Source: Saprospiraceae bacterium (GTDB taxonomy: Bacteria > Bacteroidota > Bacteroidia > Chitinophagales > Saprospiraceae). Taken from it: a DNA stretch of 46,214 nt. The translations under genes and the position numbers were made by a program. Below, piece after piece: positions 7,216-15,092 of the stretch (positions are counted from its first letter, which is position 1; every line of letters starts with the position of its first letter). The notes under the pieces are model-generated. The model did no database searches, had not been told where the DNA came from, and saw only the letters and a list, made by a program, of their open reading frames with translations. Where the stretch lies: NCBI GenBank assembly GCA_028285085.1, contig JANQQI010000137.1, forward strand, positions 1-46,214, given 5' to 3'.

Positions 7216-8448
7216 TTAAGCTTCTGTTAAAGTATCCGAAATATCGGTCATTGACGCCTGCACAGCGGGGATTATTGCCGCCCCAATACCGATTGCCAAG
7301 GCTGCACCCAACAAATACAACTCTTCTTTTACAAACAATAAGGCATTGAAATCATAGCGATAGGCCTCTTCCAGATAGTCGGATAAGATAAATAATCCTA
7401 AATGACTCAGCAGCATTCCGAATAAATAACCCAAGATGGCTAAAATCAATCCCTCAAGGATGATCATGAGTAAGAGGACGCCACGCGAGGCACCCATGAC
7501 GCGCATTAGGGCCAGTTCGTAGCGCCGATCCCGCAAAGAATCGAAAAGGATAATGAAAATACTAAAGCCGGAAACACAAATAATAATATAGGCTAAGGTG
7601 CGCAAAGCATCTTCACCGGTTCCCATCAAATCGTAGAGTCGATTAATTTCGATGGCGGGCGCCGCAGCCTGCAAATTCGTGCTTTCGTTAATATTACGGG
7701 CTAGATTGAGTGTTTTGAAATTGCGCTTTCGGTATTGCACCAACAAACTCGTAATATCCTGATCAACGGCATCGCGTAGTGCCACCACGGTGTCTTGATG
7801 GGCCTCACCTTCTTCGCCGTGCCCACTATGTACTTTCCAAATACTTTGTGTATTGGTGAGAATTAATTGATCGATTACCGAGCCCGTGGCTTGTAAGATG
7901 CCGACAATACGAAAGGGTTCAGTATCACTGTGTTCAAGTCCCTCATCATCTACTAAACCATGGGAACTAAAAAACGTATCCCCTAGTTTCAACCCTCTAG
8001 CCTCAGCCACTTTAGCGCCGATGGTCGCTTCAAAGTCTTTTTCCCAGAGCTGGCCGGAGGCCAACTGGGCTTTGTAGAGCTCTACGATATCCGTCGTGGT
8101 GCCAACAATTCGATAGCCTTTGTAGCTATCCCCAACAGAAACCGGAATCGCCTTTTTGATCAAAGGATGTTCGGGGTTCATAAAAGGCCGCGCATCTTGA
8201 ATCGATACATTCCCTGTAGGTGCATCAAGATGATACATATTACAGAGGATCAACTGAAGGGGACTTCCTTTTGCGCCGATCACTAAATCAATGCCCGCCA
8301 AATTTTTATCAAATTTCTCCTCCAATTGTCGATTCAGTAACAACAGAATTGAAATCAATCCAACGCCAAGCGCGAACAAGATCAAGCTTAGCAAAGTTGC
8401 CAAGGGTTTGTTGATCAGATTTTTCCAACTGAGCTTAAATAAATTCAT
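7216..8448 (-). CDS. ABC transporter permease, FtsX/MacB type
   Basis: The 410-residue protein has the type VII ABC layout: one N-terminal membrane helix (about 18-39), a large extracytoplasmic domain (about 40-285) and three C-terminal helices (about 286-310, 325-350 and 380-400). LALMRVMGASRGVLL near the second helix is the typical FtsX-like coupling segment. The motif GAKGSPLQLILCNMYHLDAP (58-77) is conserved in permeases found with DUF3299 partners. The periplasmic domain contains HSGHGEEGEAH (207-217) and an acidic/His patch at 163-173, a reduced version of the His-rich loops of zinc-associated relatives. The start overlaps the ATPase stop as ATGA (8445-8448), showing translational coupling. 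A metal-linked role is an inference. Confidence 0.88.
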   Translation of the reverse strand: MNLFKLSWKNLINKPLATLLSLILFALGVGLISILLLLNRQLEEKFDKNLAGIDLVIGAKGSPLQLILCNMYHLDAPTGNVSIQDARPFMNPEHPLIKKAIPVSVGDSYKGYRIVGTTTDIVELYKAQLASGQLWEKDFEATIGAKVAEARGLKLGDTFFSSHGLVDDEGLEHSDTEPFRIVGILQATGSVIDQLILTNTQSIWKVHSGHGEEGEAHQDTVVALRDAVDQDITSLLVQYRKRNFKTLNLARNINESTNLQAAAPAIEINRLYDLMGTGEDALRTLAYIIICVSGFSIFIILFDSLRDRRYELALMRVMGASRGVLLLMIILEGLILAILGYLFGMLLSHLGLFILSDYLEEAYRYDFNALLFVKEELYLLGAALAIGIGAAIIPAVQASMTDISDTLTEA

Positions 8449-9086
8449 AGTTTGGTATCGGACAAGATGATTTGATTGGAAAAGCGGGATTTTAATCGAC
8501 CATCGTGCGTAACGATCAGGAGTGTGGCATTTTCTTCGCTAGCCTGTTGTTCGAGTAGCTCTATCACCTCTTCGCAATTAACGTCATCCAGAGCGGAGGT
8601 CGGCTCGTCGGCCAGAATAACGGCCGGCCGATTGATCAAGGCGCGGGCGATTGCGACACGCTGTTGTTCGCCAATACTCAGCGCATCGGTGCGGGATTTA
8701 AGTTTGTCTCCAACATTGAGTCGCTCCAATAATTCATTGATACGGCCAGTATCGGTGGGTTTGCCGGCAAGTCGTTGAGCAAGCAACAAATTGTCTCGCA
8801 CATTGAGCGAGCGGACAAAATGGGCTTTTTGAAAGACGATACCGATATTTTGGCCGCGAAAACGATCAAGACGAGCGGCAGGCATACTGTCTAGGCGTAC
8901 TTCGTTGATCAGGACTTCGCCGCCGGTAGTTTGCCGCAGGCCACCGAGTAAATGCAAAAGCGTCGTCTTTCCACTCCCGGATTGTCCCAACAACAGGCAT
9001 TTGTCTCCCTTACCGCATTGAATATCGGGGAATCGGAGCAATTGCTGCCCGTCGTAAGTATAGGTTAAATTCTTTGTTTGTAACAT
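8445..9086 (-). CDS. ABC transporter ATP-binding protein, LolD/MacB-like
   Basis: The 213-residue ATPase has Walker A GQSGSGKTT (34-42), a Q-loop at VFQKAHF (84-90), signature LSIGEQQ (136-142) and Walker B VILADEPTSALD with Asp160/Glu161. The LSIGEQ signature and the short length place it in the MacB/LolD-type group that energises mechanotransmission rather than ordinary import. It lies 12 bp downstream of the ROK kinase gene and overlaps the permease by 4 bp. The pair therefore forms one transporter, with the DUF3299-like proteins as probable partners. Confidence 0.93.
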   Translation of the reverse strand: MLQTKNLTYTYDGQQLLRFPDIQCGKGDKCLLLGQSGSGKTTLLHLLGGLRQTTGGEVLINEVRLDSMPAARLDRFRGQNIGIVFQKAHFVRSLNVRDNLLLAQRLAGKPTDTGRINELLERLNVGDKLKSRTDALSIGEQQRVAIARALINRPAVILADEPTSALDDVNCEEVIELLEQQASEENATLLIVTHDGRLKSRFSNQIILSDTKL

Positions 9087-9098
9087 TCGCTTATATCA

Positions 9099-10001
9099 TT
9101 ATAGCAAGGCCGCCCCGAATACGCCGGCACTATCGCCGAGACTAGGTCGCAAAAAGGGCGTTTCAAGGGTGTGATTAAAAATATGTTTTTCCACTTCCCA
9201 GCGTCCTTCTTCGTATAGTAAATCAATATTACCTACTCCTCCTCCAATTACAACAGCGTCGGGATCGAGGATGTTGATGATATTAGACATCGCTCGACCA
9301 AAAAAATTGAGCATCCGATGTACCGTACGCGTCGCGACTTCATCTTTACCTTCTTTATGAAGCTCTACAATCTCTTTCAGTTTTTTAGGGACGCCCATAA
9401 TGTCGGCGTAGTATGCTTCCAGTGCTGGTCCCGAAAGAATACGTTCTACACATCCCTTCTTTCCGCAGTAACACTCTCCCCCAGAATCATCGAGGAAATT
9501 ATGTCCCCATTCACCGGCAATCCCCTGCCGACCACCCAGCACTTGACCGTTGACGACTACGCCGCCGCCAACGCCAGTTCCCATGATTACCCCAAAGACA
9601 ACCTTAGCGTCCGGCACCTTTTTTTTCACTACTCCCAGATTTGCCTCGGCAATGGCAAAACAGTTCGCATCGTTCGCCATGACGATATCCAGTCCAAGGG
9701 CATTTTCCAGATCACGTTTGAAAGGCATTCCATTCAAACAAGTCGTATTACTATTTTTCATCAATTGGCTGGACGGCTCCAAAGTACCCGGTGTACCGAT
9801 ACCAATGCGGCCGGGCTTTAAGCCGGTTTCAGCCGTCAAGACTTCTATCAAGCGCGCAATCTGATCAATGATATGCTCATAGCCTTTGTGCGCTTCGGTT
9901 GGAATACGTAGCCGTCTCAGTACATTGGGCGTATCGCGATCTTCCAGGATAACGCCTTCAATTTTTGTCCCACCTAGGTCAATACCCCAAACAGGTCCCA
10001 T
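9099..10001 (-). CDS. ROK family sugar kinase (glucokinase-like)
   Basis: ROK kinases phosphorylate hexoses with ATP. The 300-residue protein shows the phosphate-binding GIDLGGTKIEG (5-15), the sugar-binding ANDANCFAIAEA with the catalytic Asp, GTGVGGGVVVNG, GEWGHNFLDDSGG, and the ROK zinc motif CYCGKKGCVE. No N-terminal helix-turn-helix is present, so it is an enzyme and not a NagC-type repressor. Glucose is the most likely substrate, but fructose or an amino sugar cannot be excluded. It is the first gene of the operon with the ABC transporter; a functional link is not obvious. The divergent ileS leader begins about 130 bp upstream of its start. Confidence 0.88.
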   Translation of the reverse strand: MGPVWGIDLGGTKIEGVILEDRDTPNVLRRLRIPTEAHKGYEHIIDQIARLIEVLTAETGLKPGRIGIGTPGTLEPSSQLMKNSNTTCLNGMPFKRDLENALGLDIVMANDANCFAIAEANLGVVKKKVPDAKVVFGVIMGTGVGGGVVVNGQVLGGRQGIAGEWGHNFLDDSGGECYCGKKGCVERILSGPALEAYYADIMGVPKKLKEIVELHKEGKDEVATRTVHRMLNFFGRAMSNIINILDPDAVVIGGGVGNIDLLYEEGRWEVEKHIFNHTLETPFLRPSLGDSAGVFGAALL

Positions 10002-10127
10002 AGTGTTATTATTTTTTGGTTCGTTAGATACTCTATCTTAAGTCGAAACTTGGTGTTTTCAACCCTAATCCACCATTCCCAAATCAACTCAATATTTGAA
10101 AATGGAACTTTTTGCTTAAAATTTGTT

Positions 10128-10136
10128 TATAATTGC
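10128..10136 (+). promoter_or_regulatory. Putative promoter of the ileS leader (-7 element)
   Basis: TATAATTGC matches TAnnTTTG at seven of eight positions. Transcription would start near 10140, about 29 nt before the leader peptide ATG. A well-spaced -33 TTG is not visible, so this is a weak call made partly because the leader needs a promoter here. Confidence 0.4.
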
Positions 10137-10168
10137 GTAGCGACTTTTGTTCCAAAAAAGATCGACTG

Positions 10169-10222
10169 ATGAATTATCACTCAAATATAATAATTAGCAT
10201 TATCATTCGACGATTGTCCTGA
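10169..10222 (+). CDS. ileS leader peptide, isoleucine-rich
   Basis: This 17-codon ORF encodes MNYHSNIIISIIIRRLS. Six of the seven codons from 10187 to 10207 are isoleucine (ATA ATA ATT, then AGC, then ATT ATC ATT). It lies in the untranslated region of the isoleucyl-tRNA synthetase gene and ends in TGA at 10220-10222, exactly at the boundary of two mutually exclusive RNA pairings. An A-rich stretch precedes the ATG, as is usual for Bacteroidota starts. The peptide itself probably has no function; its translation rate would report the level of charged tRNA-Ile. The two ATA codons need the minor tRNA-Ile but the same synthetase. The second Ile triplet (10199-10207) is best placed for a stalled ribosome to cover attenuator segment 1 at 10212-10218. 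Confidence 0.85.
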   Translation: MNYHSNIIISIIIRRLS

Positions 10223-10272
10223 CAATCTGTGAAGTGCTGATTTATTCATACACAAGGGCTCTGGCAGATTGT
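10212..10272 (+). promoter_or_regulatory. Anti-antiterminator and antiterminator pairings of the ileS attenuator
   Basis: Segment 1 (GATTGTC, 10212-10218) is complementary to segment 2 (GACAATC, 10221-10227). With a realistic loop the 1:2 pairing is 5 bp. Segment 2 extended (ACAATCTG, 10222-10229) is perfectly complementary over 8 bp to segment 3 (CAGATTGT, 10265-10272), and segment 3 is also the upper 5' arm of the terminator. The three pairings are mutually exclusive. A ribosome stalled at the late Ile codons masks segment 1 and frees 2 to pair with 3. A ribosome at the TGA masks segment 2, so the terminator forms. Confidence 0.75.
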
Positions 10273-10292
10273 ACATCTGCCAGAGCTTTTTT
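10258..10292 (+). terminator. Intrinsic terminator of the ileS attenuator
   Basis: A perfect 12-bp stem (GCTCTGGCAGAT at 10258-10269, ATCTGCCAGAGC at 10275-10286) with a 5-nt loop is followed directly by six T (10287-10292). It lies between divergent genes, so it ends no upstream gene. It can only terminate a transcript heading into ileS, about 115 nt before the ileS start codon. Confidence 0.92.
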
Positions 10293-10295
10293 GTG

Positions 10296-10304
10296 TATCT
10301 TTGC
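10296..10304 (+). promoter_or_regulatory. Possible second ileS promoter downstream of the attenuator
   Basis: TATCTTTGC is an exact TAnnTTTG match lying 4 nt after the terminator T-run. If active it would give a basal ileS transcript that bypasses attenuation. A TTG at 10269-10271 is 24 nt upstream, slightly longer than the usual spacing. It overlaps the terminator hairpin on the DNA. Confidence 0.4.
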
Positions 10305-10405
10305 GGCGTTTTTAAAAAGCCATTTTTGGGACAAAAGTTGTTATTCAACAAGCAAGAAACCTGTATTAATTGCAGGTTGAATTTGAAAAAGAAAATTTCA
10401 CCCAC

Positions 10406-13400
10406 ATGTATAAAGAATTTAAAGGACTGAATTTGCCGGAAATCGACCAGACTATCCTGGATTTTTGGAAGAAGGAAAATGTTTTTCAAAAAAGTATCGA
10501 GCAGCGCGATAAGAATAACAGCTTTGTCTTTTACGAAGGACCTCCCTCTGCTAACGGCAAACCAGGTATCCACCACGTAATGGCCAGAACGGTAAAGGAT
10601 TTGTTCTGTCGTTTTCAAACGATGAAAGGAAAGCGCGTTGAGCGGAAAGGTGGATGGGATACGCACGGGCTACCCATTGAGCTGAGTGTAGAAAAAGAAC
10701 TTGGGATCACAAAAGAAGATATTGGTAAATCCATCTCGGTAGACGATTATAACAAAGCCTGCCGCGAAACGGTAATGCGTTATAAAGATTTGTGGGACGA
10801 TCTCACCGTTAAAATGGGATATTGGGTGGATCTTGACCATCCTTACATTACTTATGAAAATGAGTATATAGAAAGTGTTTGGTGGTTATTGAAAAGATTG
10901 TACGATAAGGATTTACTGTACAAAGGCTACACCATCCAACCTTATTCTCCGGCTGCGGGTACGGGTTTAAGTACCCACGAGTTGAATCAACCCGGTTGCT
11001 ACCGCGACGTCAAGGACACTACAGTTGTAGCTATGTTTAAGGTTAAACAAGATGAGCGTTCTGCTTTTTTATTCGATGATGAGCAGGAAGATGTGCGTAT
11101 CATGGCCTGGACGACGACTCCTTGGACTTTACCATCAAATACCGGCCTCATTGTCGGTCCCAAAATCGATTATGTTAAGATCAAAACGACGAATCCCTAT
11201 ACTGAAGCGTCAGTGAGTGTCGTCCTTGCAAAGGATCTCGTTACAAAGTGGTTTGGCGCTAAGAATCAACCTGAAATTCTATCAGAAAGCGAGACCTTCA
11301 AAGGGCCACAATTGGCTGATATCCGTTATGAGCAGCTCTTGGATTTTAATAATCCTATCGAACCATTAAACGGTAATACGGATGCCTTTAAAGTGATGGT
11401 CGACAACTATGTGACCACCGAAGATGGTACCGGTATCGTCCATTCAGCGCCTTCGTTTGGTGCGGATGACCGCCGAGTAGGATCCGCTAACGGAATGGGT
11501 ACCCTAACCCTGGTCGATAAGCAAGGAAAATTTATCAGTACCACCGGAGAGTTCTCTAATCGCTACGTCAAGGATTATAAAGATGACCCTGATTATGTTT
11601 CAGTAGACATCGATATCGCTGTCAAACTCAAAAAAGAAGGAAAAGCTTTCAACGTAGCTAAATATAGTCACAACTATCCACATTGCTGGCGTACTGATAA
11701 GCCGGTACTTTACTATCCATTGGATAGCTGGTTTGTCAAAGCGTCGAAGGTCAAGGAACGCATGTTCGAACTCAATCAGACCATCAATTGGAAGCCTGCC
11801 TCCACCGGAGAAGGTCGTTTTGGTAAGTGGCTGGAAAATCTTCAGGATTGGAACCTCTCACGCTCGCGTTACTGGGGTATCCCACTTCCTATCTGGCGAA
11901 CAGAAGACGGTAAACTCGAAAAGTGTATTAGCTCCGTCGCTGATCTGCAAGCTGAAATTGAAAAAGCAAATTCAGCCTTGGGGCTCAATCAAGATGTTCC
12001 TAAAGATTTGCACCGACCATACATTGACGACGTGGTACTCGTCAGCGAAGATGGCCAACCTATGCGACGCGAACTCGATCTGATTGACGTATGGTTCGAC
12101 AGTGGCTCTATGCCTTATGCACAGTGGCACTATCCTTTTGAAAACGAAGAAAAATTCAAGCATAATTTCCCCGCAGATTTCATTGCCGAAGGGGTAGATC
12201 AGACGCGCGGTTGGTTTTACACACTGCACGCCATTGCCACCATGGCTTTCGATAGCGTTGCTTACAAGAACGTAGTTTCGAATGGCCTCGTCTTGGATGC
12301 CAAGGGACTAAAAATGTCAAAACGGCTGGGTAATGCCGTTGATCCATTTGATACGCTAGCAACCTACGGCGCGGATGCTGTTCGTTGGTACATGATTTCA
12401 AATTCTTCACCCTGGGATAATCTCAAGTTTGACTTGAACGGGGTCACAGAAGTGCGTAATAAGTTTTTCGGAAAGCTCTATCAGACGTATTCGTTTTTTG
12501 CACTTTACGCAAATATCGATGGATTCAAATTCGCCGAAGCAGAGGTTCCGATGGTCGAGCGACCAGAGATTGATCGGTGGATTATCTCCTTACTGAACAC
12601 CTTGGTGAAAGAAGTTGATGCAGACTTTGCGGCTTACGAGCCTACACAGGCAGCCCGCAAGATTCAGGATTTCGTAGTAGAGAATCTGAGTAACTGGTAT
12701 GTACGTCTTTGCCGTCGCCGTTTCTGGAAAGGAGAATACGGCACGGATAAAATCGCAGCGTATCAAACCTTGTACACATGTTTGACTACCATCTCCAAAT
12801 TGATTGCTCCGGTGGCACCTTTCTTTTCAGAGTGGTTGTATAATAATTTAAATGAAGCCACTCAGAAAGAAGCGTCCGAAAGCGTTCACTTGTCGTTGTT
12901 GCCAGAAGTACAGACGGCGTTGATCGATGAGAAGCTTGAGCAACGTATGGAATACGCTCAGACTATTTCTTCCTTAGTGCTATCGCTGCGCAAATCGAAG
13001 AAAATCCAAGTGCGCCAGCCATTGCAAAAAATCATGTTGCCCGTCTTGGATAGTGAATTCCAAGAACAGGTAGAAGCCGTGAAAGATTACATTCTGGCGG
13101 AAGTGAATATTAAGACGATTGAATTCATCACGGATACCAGTGGCGTTATTAAAAAACGAATCAAGCCGAATTTCAAAACCCTGGGCCGCCGGCTGGGCAA
13201 AAACATGAAAGCGGCGGCAGCAGCGATCAATCAATTCAGCCAAGACGATATCGCCGCGCTTGAGGCATCAGGCCAATATCTCTTGGAGGTCGACGGTGAG
13301 CAATTTGAACTGGGGCTAGAAGATTTTGAAATCAGCTCAGAGGATATTCCGGGCTGGTTGGTCGCCAACAGTGGTGCGATCACCGTCGCCCTGGATATCA

Positions 13401-13672
13401 CCATTACCGAAGACCTCAAGGCCGAAGGAATGGCGCGTGAGTTGGTGAATCGTATCCAGAATTTGCGTAAGAGCAAAGAGTTCAACGTCACGGATAAGAT
13501 CGTGGTGCGTCTGGAAGCTCATGATAGCATTAGCCCCGCTGTTGATCAATTCGGTGACTATATCCGTACGGAGACGTTGGCTAAAGATTTACAGTTGAGT
13601 GATGGCGTCGAAGGTGATTTGATTGATCTCGCCGACGATGTACAATTGAACATTGAGGTAGCATTGGCTTAG
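10406..13672 (+). CDS. ileS: Isoleucyl-tRNA synthetase
   Basis: IleRS charges tRNA-Ile and edits misactivated valine. The 1088-residue protein has the catalytic signature NGKPGIHHVMAR (50-61, the HIGH equivalent), the tryptophan/threonine-rich editing-domain segment MAWTTTPWTLPSNTGL, WFDSGSMPYAQW, and KMSKR at 636-640. The long C-terminal anticodon-binding and appended domains are as in eukaryote-like (type 2) IleRS, the form usual in Bacteroidota. The open frame extends upstream to 10370. I chose ATG 10406 because MYKEFKGLNLPEIDQTIL is the conserved family start and the upstream 12 residues are atypical. The gene is monocistronic: a strong terminator follows. Its leader contains an Ile-codon-rich peptide and attenuator (10128-10292). 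Confidence 0.97.
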   Translation: MYKEFKGLNLPEIDQTILDFWKKENVFQKSIEQRDKNNSFVFYEGPPSANGKPGIHHVMARTVKDLFCRFQTMKGKRVERKGGWDTHGLPIELSVEKELGITKEDIGKSISVDDYNKACRETVMRYKDLWDDLTVKMGYWVDLDHPYITYENEYIESVWWLLKRLYDKDLLYKGYTIQPYSPAAGTGLSTHELNQPGCYRDVKDTTVVAMFKVKQDERSAFLFDDEQEDVRIMAWTTTPWTLPSNTGLIVGPKIDYVKIKTTNPYTEASVSVVLAKDLVTKWFGAKNQPEILSESETFKGPQLADIRYEQLLDFNNPIEPLNGNTDAFKVMVDNYVTTEDGTGIVHSAPSFGADDRRVGSANGMGTLTLVDKQGKFISTTGEFSNRYVKDYKDDPDYVSVDIDIAVKLKKEGKAFNVAKYSHNYPHCWRTDKPVLYYPLDSWFVKASKVKERMFELNQTINWKPASTGEGRFGKWLENLQDWNLSRSRYWGIPLPIWRTEDGKLEKCISSVADLQAEIEKANSALGLNQDVPKDLHRPYIDDVVLVSEDGQPMRRELDLIDVWFDSGSMPYAQWHYPFENEEKFKHNFPADFIAEGVDQTRGWFYTLHAIATMAFDSVAYKNVVSNGLVLDAKGLKMSKRLGNAVDPFDTLATYGADAVRWYMISNSSPWDNLKFDLNGVTEVRNKFFGKLYQTYSFFALYANIDGFKFAEAEVPMVERPEIDRWIISLLNTLVKEVDADFAAYEPTQAARKIQDFVVENLSNWYVRLCRRRFWKGEYGTDKIAAYQTLYTCLTTISKLIAPVAPFFSEWLYNNLNEATQKEASESVHLSLLPEVQTALIDEKLEQRMEYAQTISSLVLSLRKSKKIQVRQPLQKIMLPVLDSEFQEQVEAVKDYILAEVNIKTIEFITDTSGVIKKRIKPNFKTLGRRLGKNMKAAAAAINQFSQDDIAALEASGQYLLEVDGEQFELGLEDFEISSEDIPGWLVANSGAITVALDITITEDLKAEGMARELVNRIQNLRKSKEFNVTDKIVVRLEAHDSISPAVDQFGDYIRTETLAKDLQLSDGVEGDLIDLADDVQLNIEVALA

Positions 13673-13692
13673 CCCCCCCTTTTCTTTCATAC

Positions 13693-13726
13693 AAAAGGTC
13701 GAAAGTATCTAAACTTTCGACCTTTT
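13693..13726. terminator. Bidirectional intrinsic terminator between ileS and the convergent gene
   Basis: AAAAGGTCGAAAGT (13693-13706) and ACTTTCGACCTTTT (13713-13726) form a perfect 14-bp stem with a 6-nt loop. The stem ends in A and T runs, so it can act on both strands. It separates ileS from the minus-strand gene ending at 13734. Confidence 0.93.
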
Positions 13727-13733
13727 CTGTTTT

Positions 13734-14672
13734 CTAAAATTTCACCCGTTTTCCCCATTCGTCTAGCTCTTCATCGGTCCACAATTCGGGATAGAAGATA
13801 ACACGTTGATTTTTCGGGGGGAGATATTTTTGCCAATTCGTACCGCCTGTAGCTTCGATAACTTTGGGCTTATTATCCAGGTAGCGCACTGCGGAGCGAT
13901 AATGAGATAGGGGCCAAAGCACATTAGCGTTGTGGTCGTGTTCGCGGAGGAGTTGAATCAGCTCTTCATCCTGCTGAGCATCGGGGCTAAGCTGCTGATA
14001 GCATCGGCGCAAATTGCGATGTTTGTACGAGCGCGCCTGGCGAATGAAATAAGTAGAATATTTATTTTCAAACTGGCGTAGTGTCAGGGTTTTCTTACCG
14101 GTAGCCAATTCGGTTGCTCCTGATTTCCAATAAAGAATTTGGTATAAATCTTCTACGCTTTGGTCATCATAGACTTGATTGCGCTTGCTCGGGTGGACTA
14201 ACTGAGGTAAATCTGTACTCGCGATCTCAATCAAACGATACTGTGCTGATTGAAAGCCACTTGCAGGTAGCAAGCTCATTCTAAATTTTAAAAACTCCTC
14301 TTTATCCATTCCCTCCACCATCACATCAAAGGACTTGATCAGGCTTTGAAAATAGCGATTAACCCGGCCTACCTGACGTTTCATTAGAGTCAAATCCGGA
14401 ACGCCATCTTGGTTTAAGCGTTCAATAGCTTGTAGGATAAGCTTGAAGTATAATTCCGTAATTTGATGGTAGATTATAAAAATTTCTTCGTCCGGGAACC
14501 TCGTCTTGGGATTTTGTAAACTCAGTAGCGTATCCAGGTGAATATAATCCCAATAGGTAAGATAGTCTGCATGCAACAGTCCATCCAAATAAGATTGCAT
14601 ATTCTGTCCCATCGCCGCATATTTCTCTTCCAGCTTCTCCAGCCGGGTCAACATGTCGTGGGTTAGCTCCAT
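13734..14672 (-). CDS. Tryptophan 2,3-dioxygenase family protein
   Basis: TDO is a haem enzyme that opens the indole ring of tryptophan to N-formylkynurenine. The 312-residue helical protein keeps the family landmarks: FIIYHQITELYFK (65-77) with the Phe65 and His69 equivalents of the active site, RMSLLPASGFQSAQYRLIE (131-149) with the substrate-binding Arg131, and WPLSHYRSAVRYL with His257 as the probable haem ligand. The usual GTGGS loop is replaced by EATGGTNWQKYL. It is therefore a divergent member whose substrate may still be tryptophan. It lies 26 bp downstream of crcB and is the last gene of a minus-strand run. No other kynurenine-pathway gene is visible nearby. Confidence 0.85.
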   Translation of the reverse strand: MELTHDMLTRLEKLEEKYAAMGQNMQSYLDGLLHADYLTYWDYIHLDTLLSLQNPKTRFPDEEIFIIYHQITELYFKLILQAIERLNQDGVPDLTLMKRQVGRVNRYFQSLIKSFDVMVEGMDKEEFLKFRMSLLPASGFQSAQYRLIEIASTDLPQLVHPSKRNQVYDDQSVEDLYQILYWKSGATELATGKKTLTLRQFENKYSTYFIRQARSYKHRNLRRCYQQLSPDAQQDEELIQLLREHDHNANVLWPLSHYRSAVRYLDNKPKVIEATGGTNWQKYLPPKNQRVIFYPELWTDEELDEWGKRVKF

Positions 14673-14698
14673 AATATTGGTCAGGTTTTTTGGCTTGT

Positions 14699-15058
14699 CT
14701 AAAGGATGATTTTAACACCTAAATATAGACAAAATAGGCCAATCAACACGCTGACCAATACATTTCCGAAAGCGGTTAGCATTTCACCGGATTGTAGCAG
14801 TTGATAGGTCTCAAGCGTAAAGGTCGAAAAAGTACTGAAGCCACCGCAAAAGCCTGTCATAAGGAGTAGCTTCCAAGGATCACTCATCGGCTGACGCATG
14901 CTCCAGCCAACCAAAAGTCCCAAGATGAAGCAACTTAGCATGTTAGCCAGAACTGTTCCCCAGAAAAATGGATAGTCCGTTTGTTGAATCCAACGACTCA
15001 GACTAAAGCGGCATAAACTACCCAAGCCGCCGCCAATAAATACCATAATGAGGTGCAA
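14699..15058 (-). CDS. crcB: Fluoride channel CrcB/Fluc
   Basis: CrcB/Fluc proteins form dual-topology dimers that export fluoride. The 119-residue sequence has four membrane helices and the family signatures GGGLGSLCRFSLSRW (8-22), GTVLANMLSCFILG (34-47) and GFCGGFSTFSTFTLE (69-83) with the conserved phenylalanines of the pore. It is preceded within 35 bp by the WecA-like gene and followed by the TDO-family gene, apparently in one transcript. I see no fluoride riboswitch in front of it. A single crcB gene would act as a homodimer. Confidence 0.95.
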   Translation of the reverse strand: MHLIMVFIGGGLGSLCRFSLSRWIQQTDYPFFWGTVLANMLSCFILGLLVGWSMRQPMSDPWKLLLMTGFCGGFSTFSTFTLETYQLLQSGEMLTAFGNVLVSVLIGLFCLYLGVKIIL

Positions 15059-15092
15059 AATCTTTGATCGAGTCTAGGTCAGTTAAAAAGAA

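Noticed and set aside
10141-10292. T-box riboswitch upstream of ileS
   Set aside because: No T-box sequence (UGGNACCGCG-type) or specifier stem is visible, and the Ile-rich ORF plus three-way pairing explains the terminator better.
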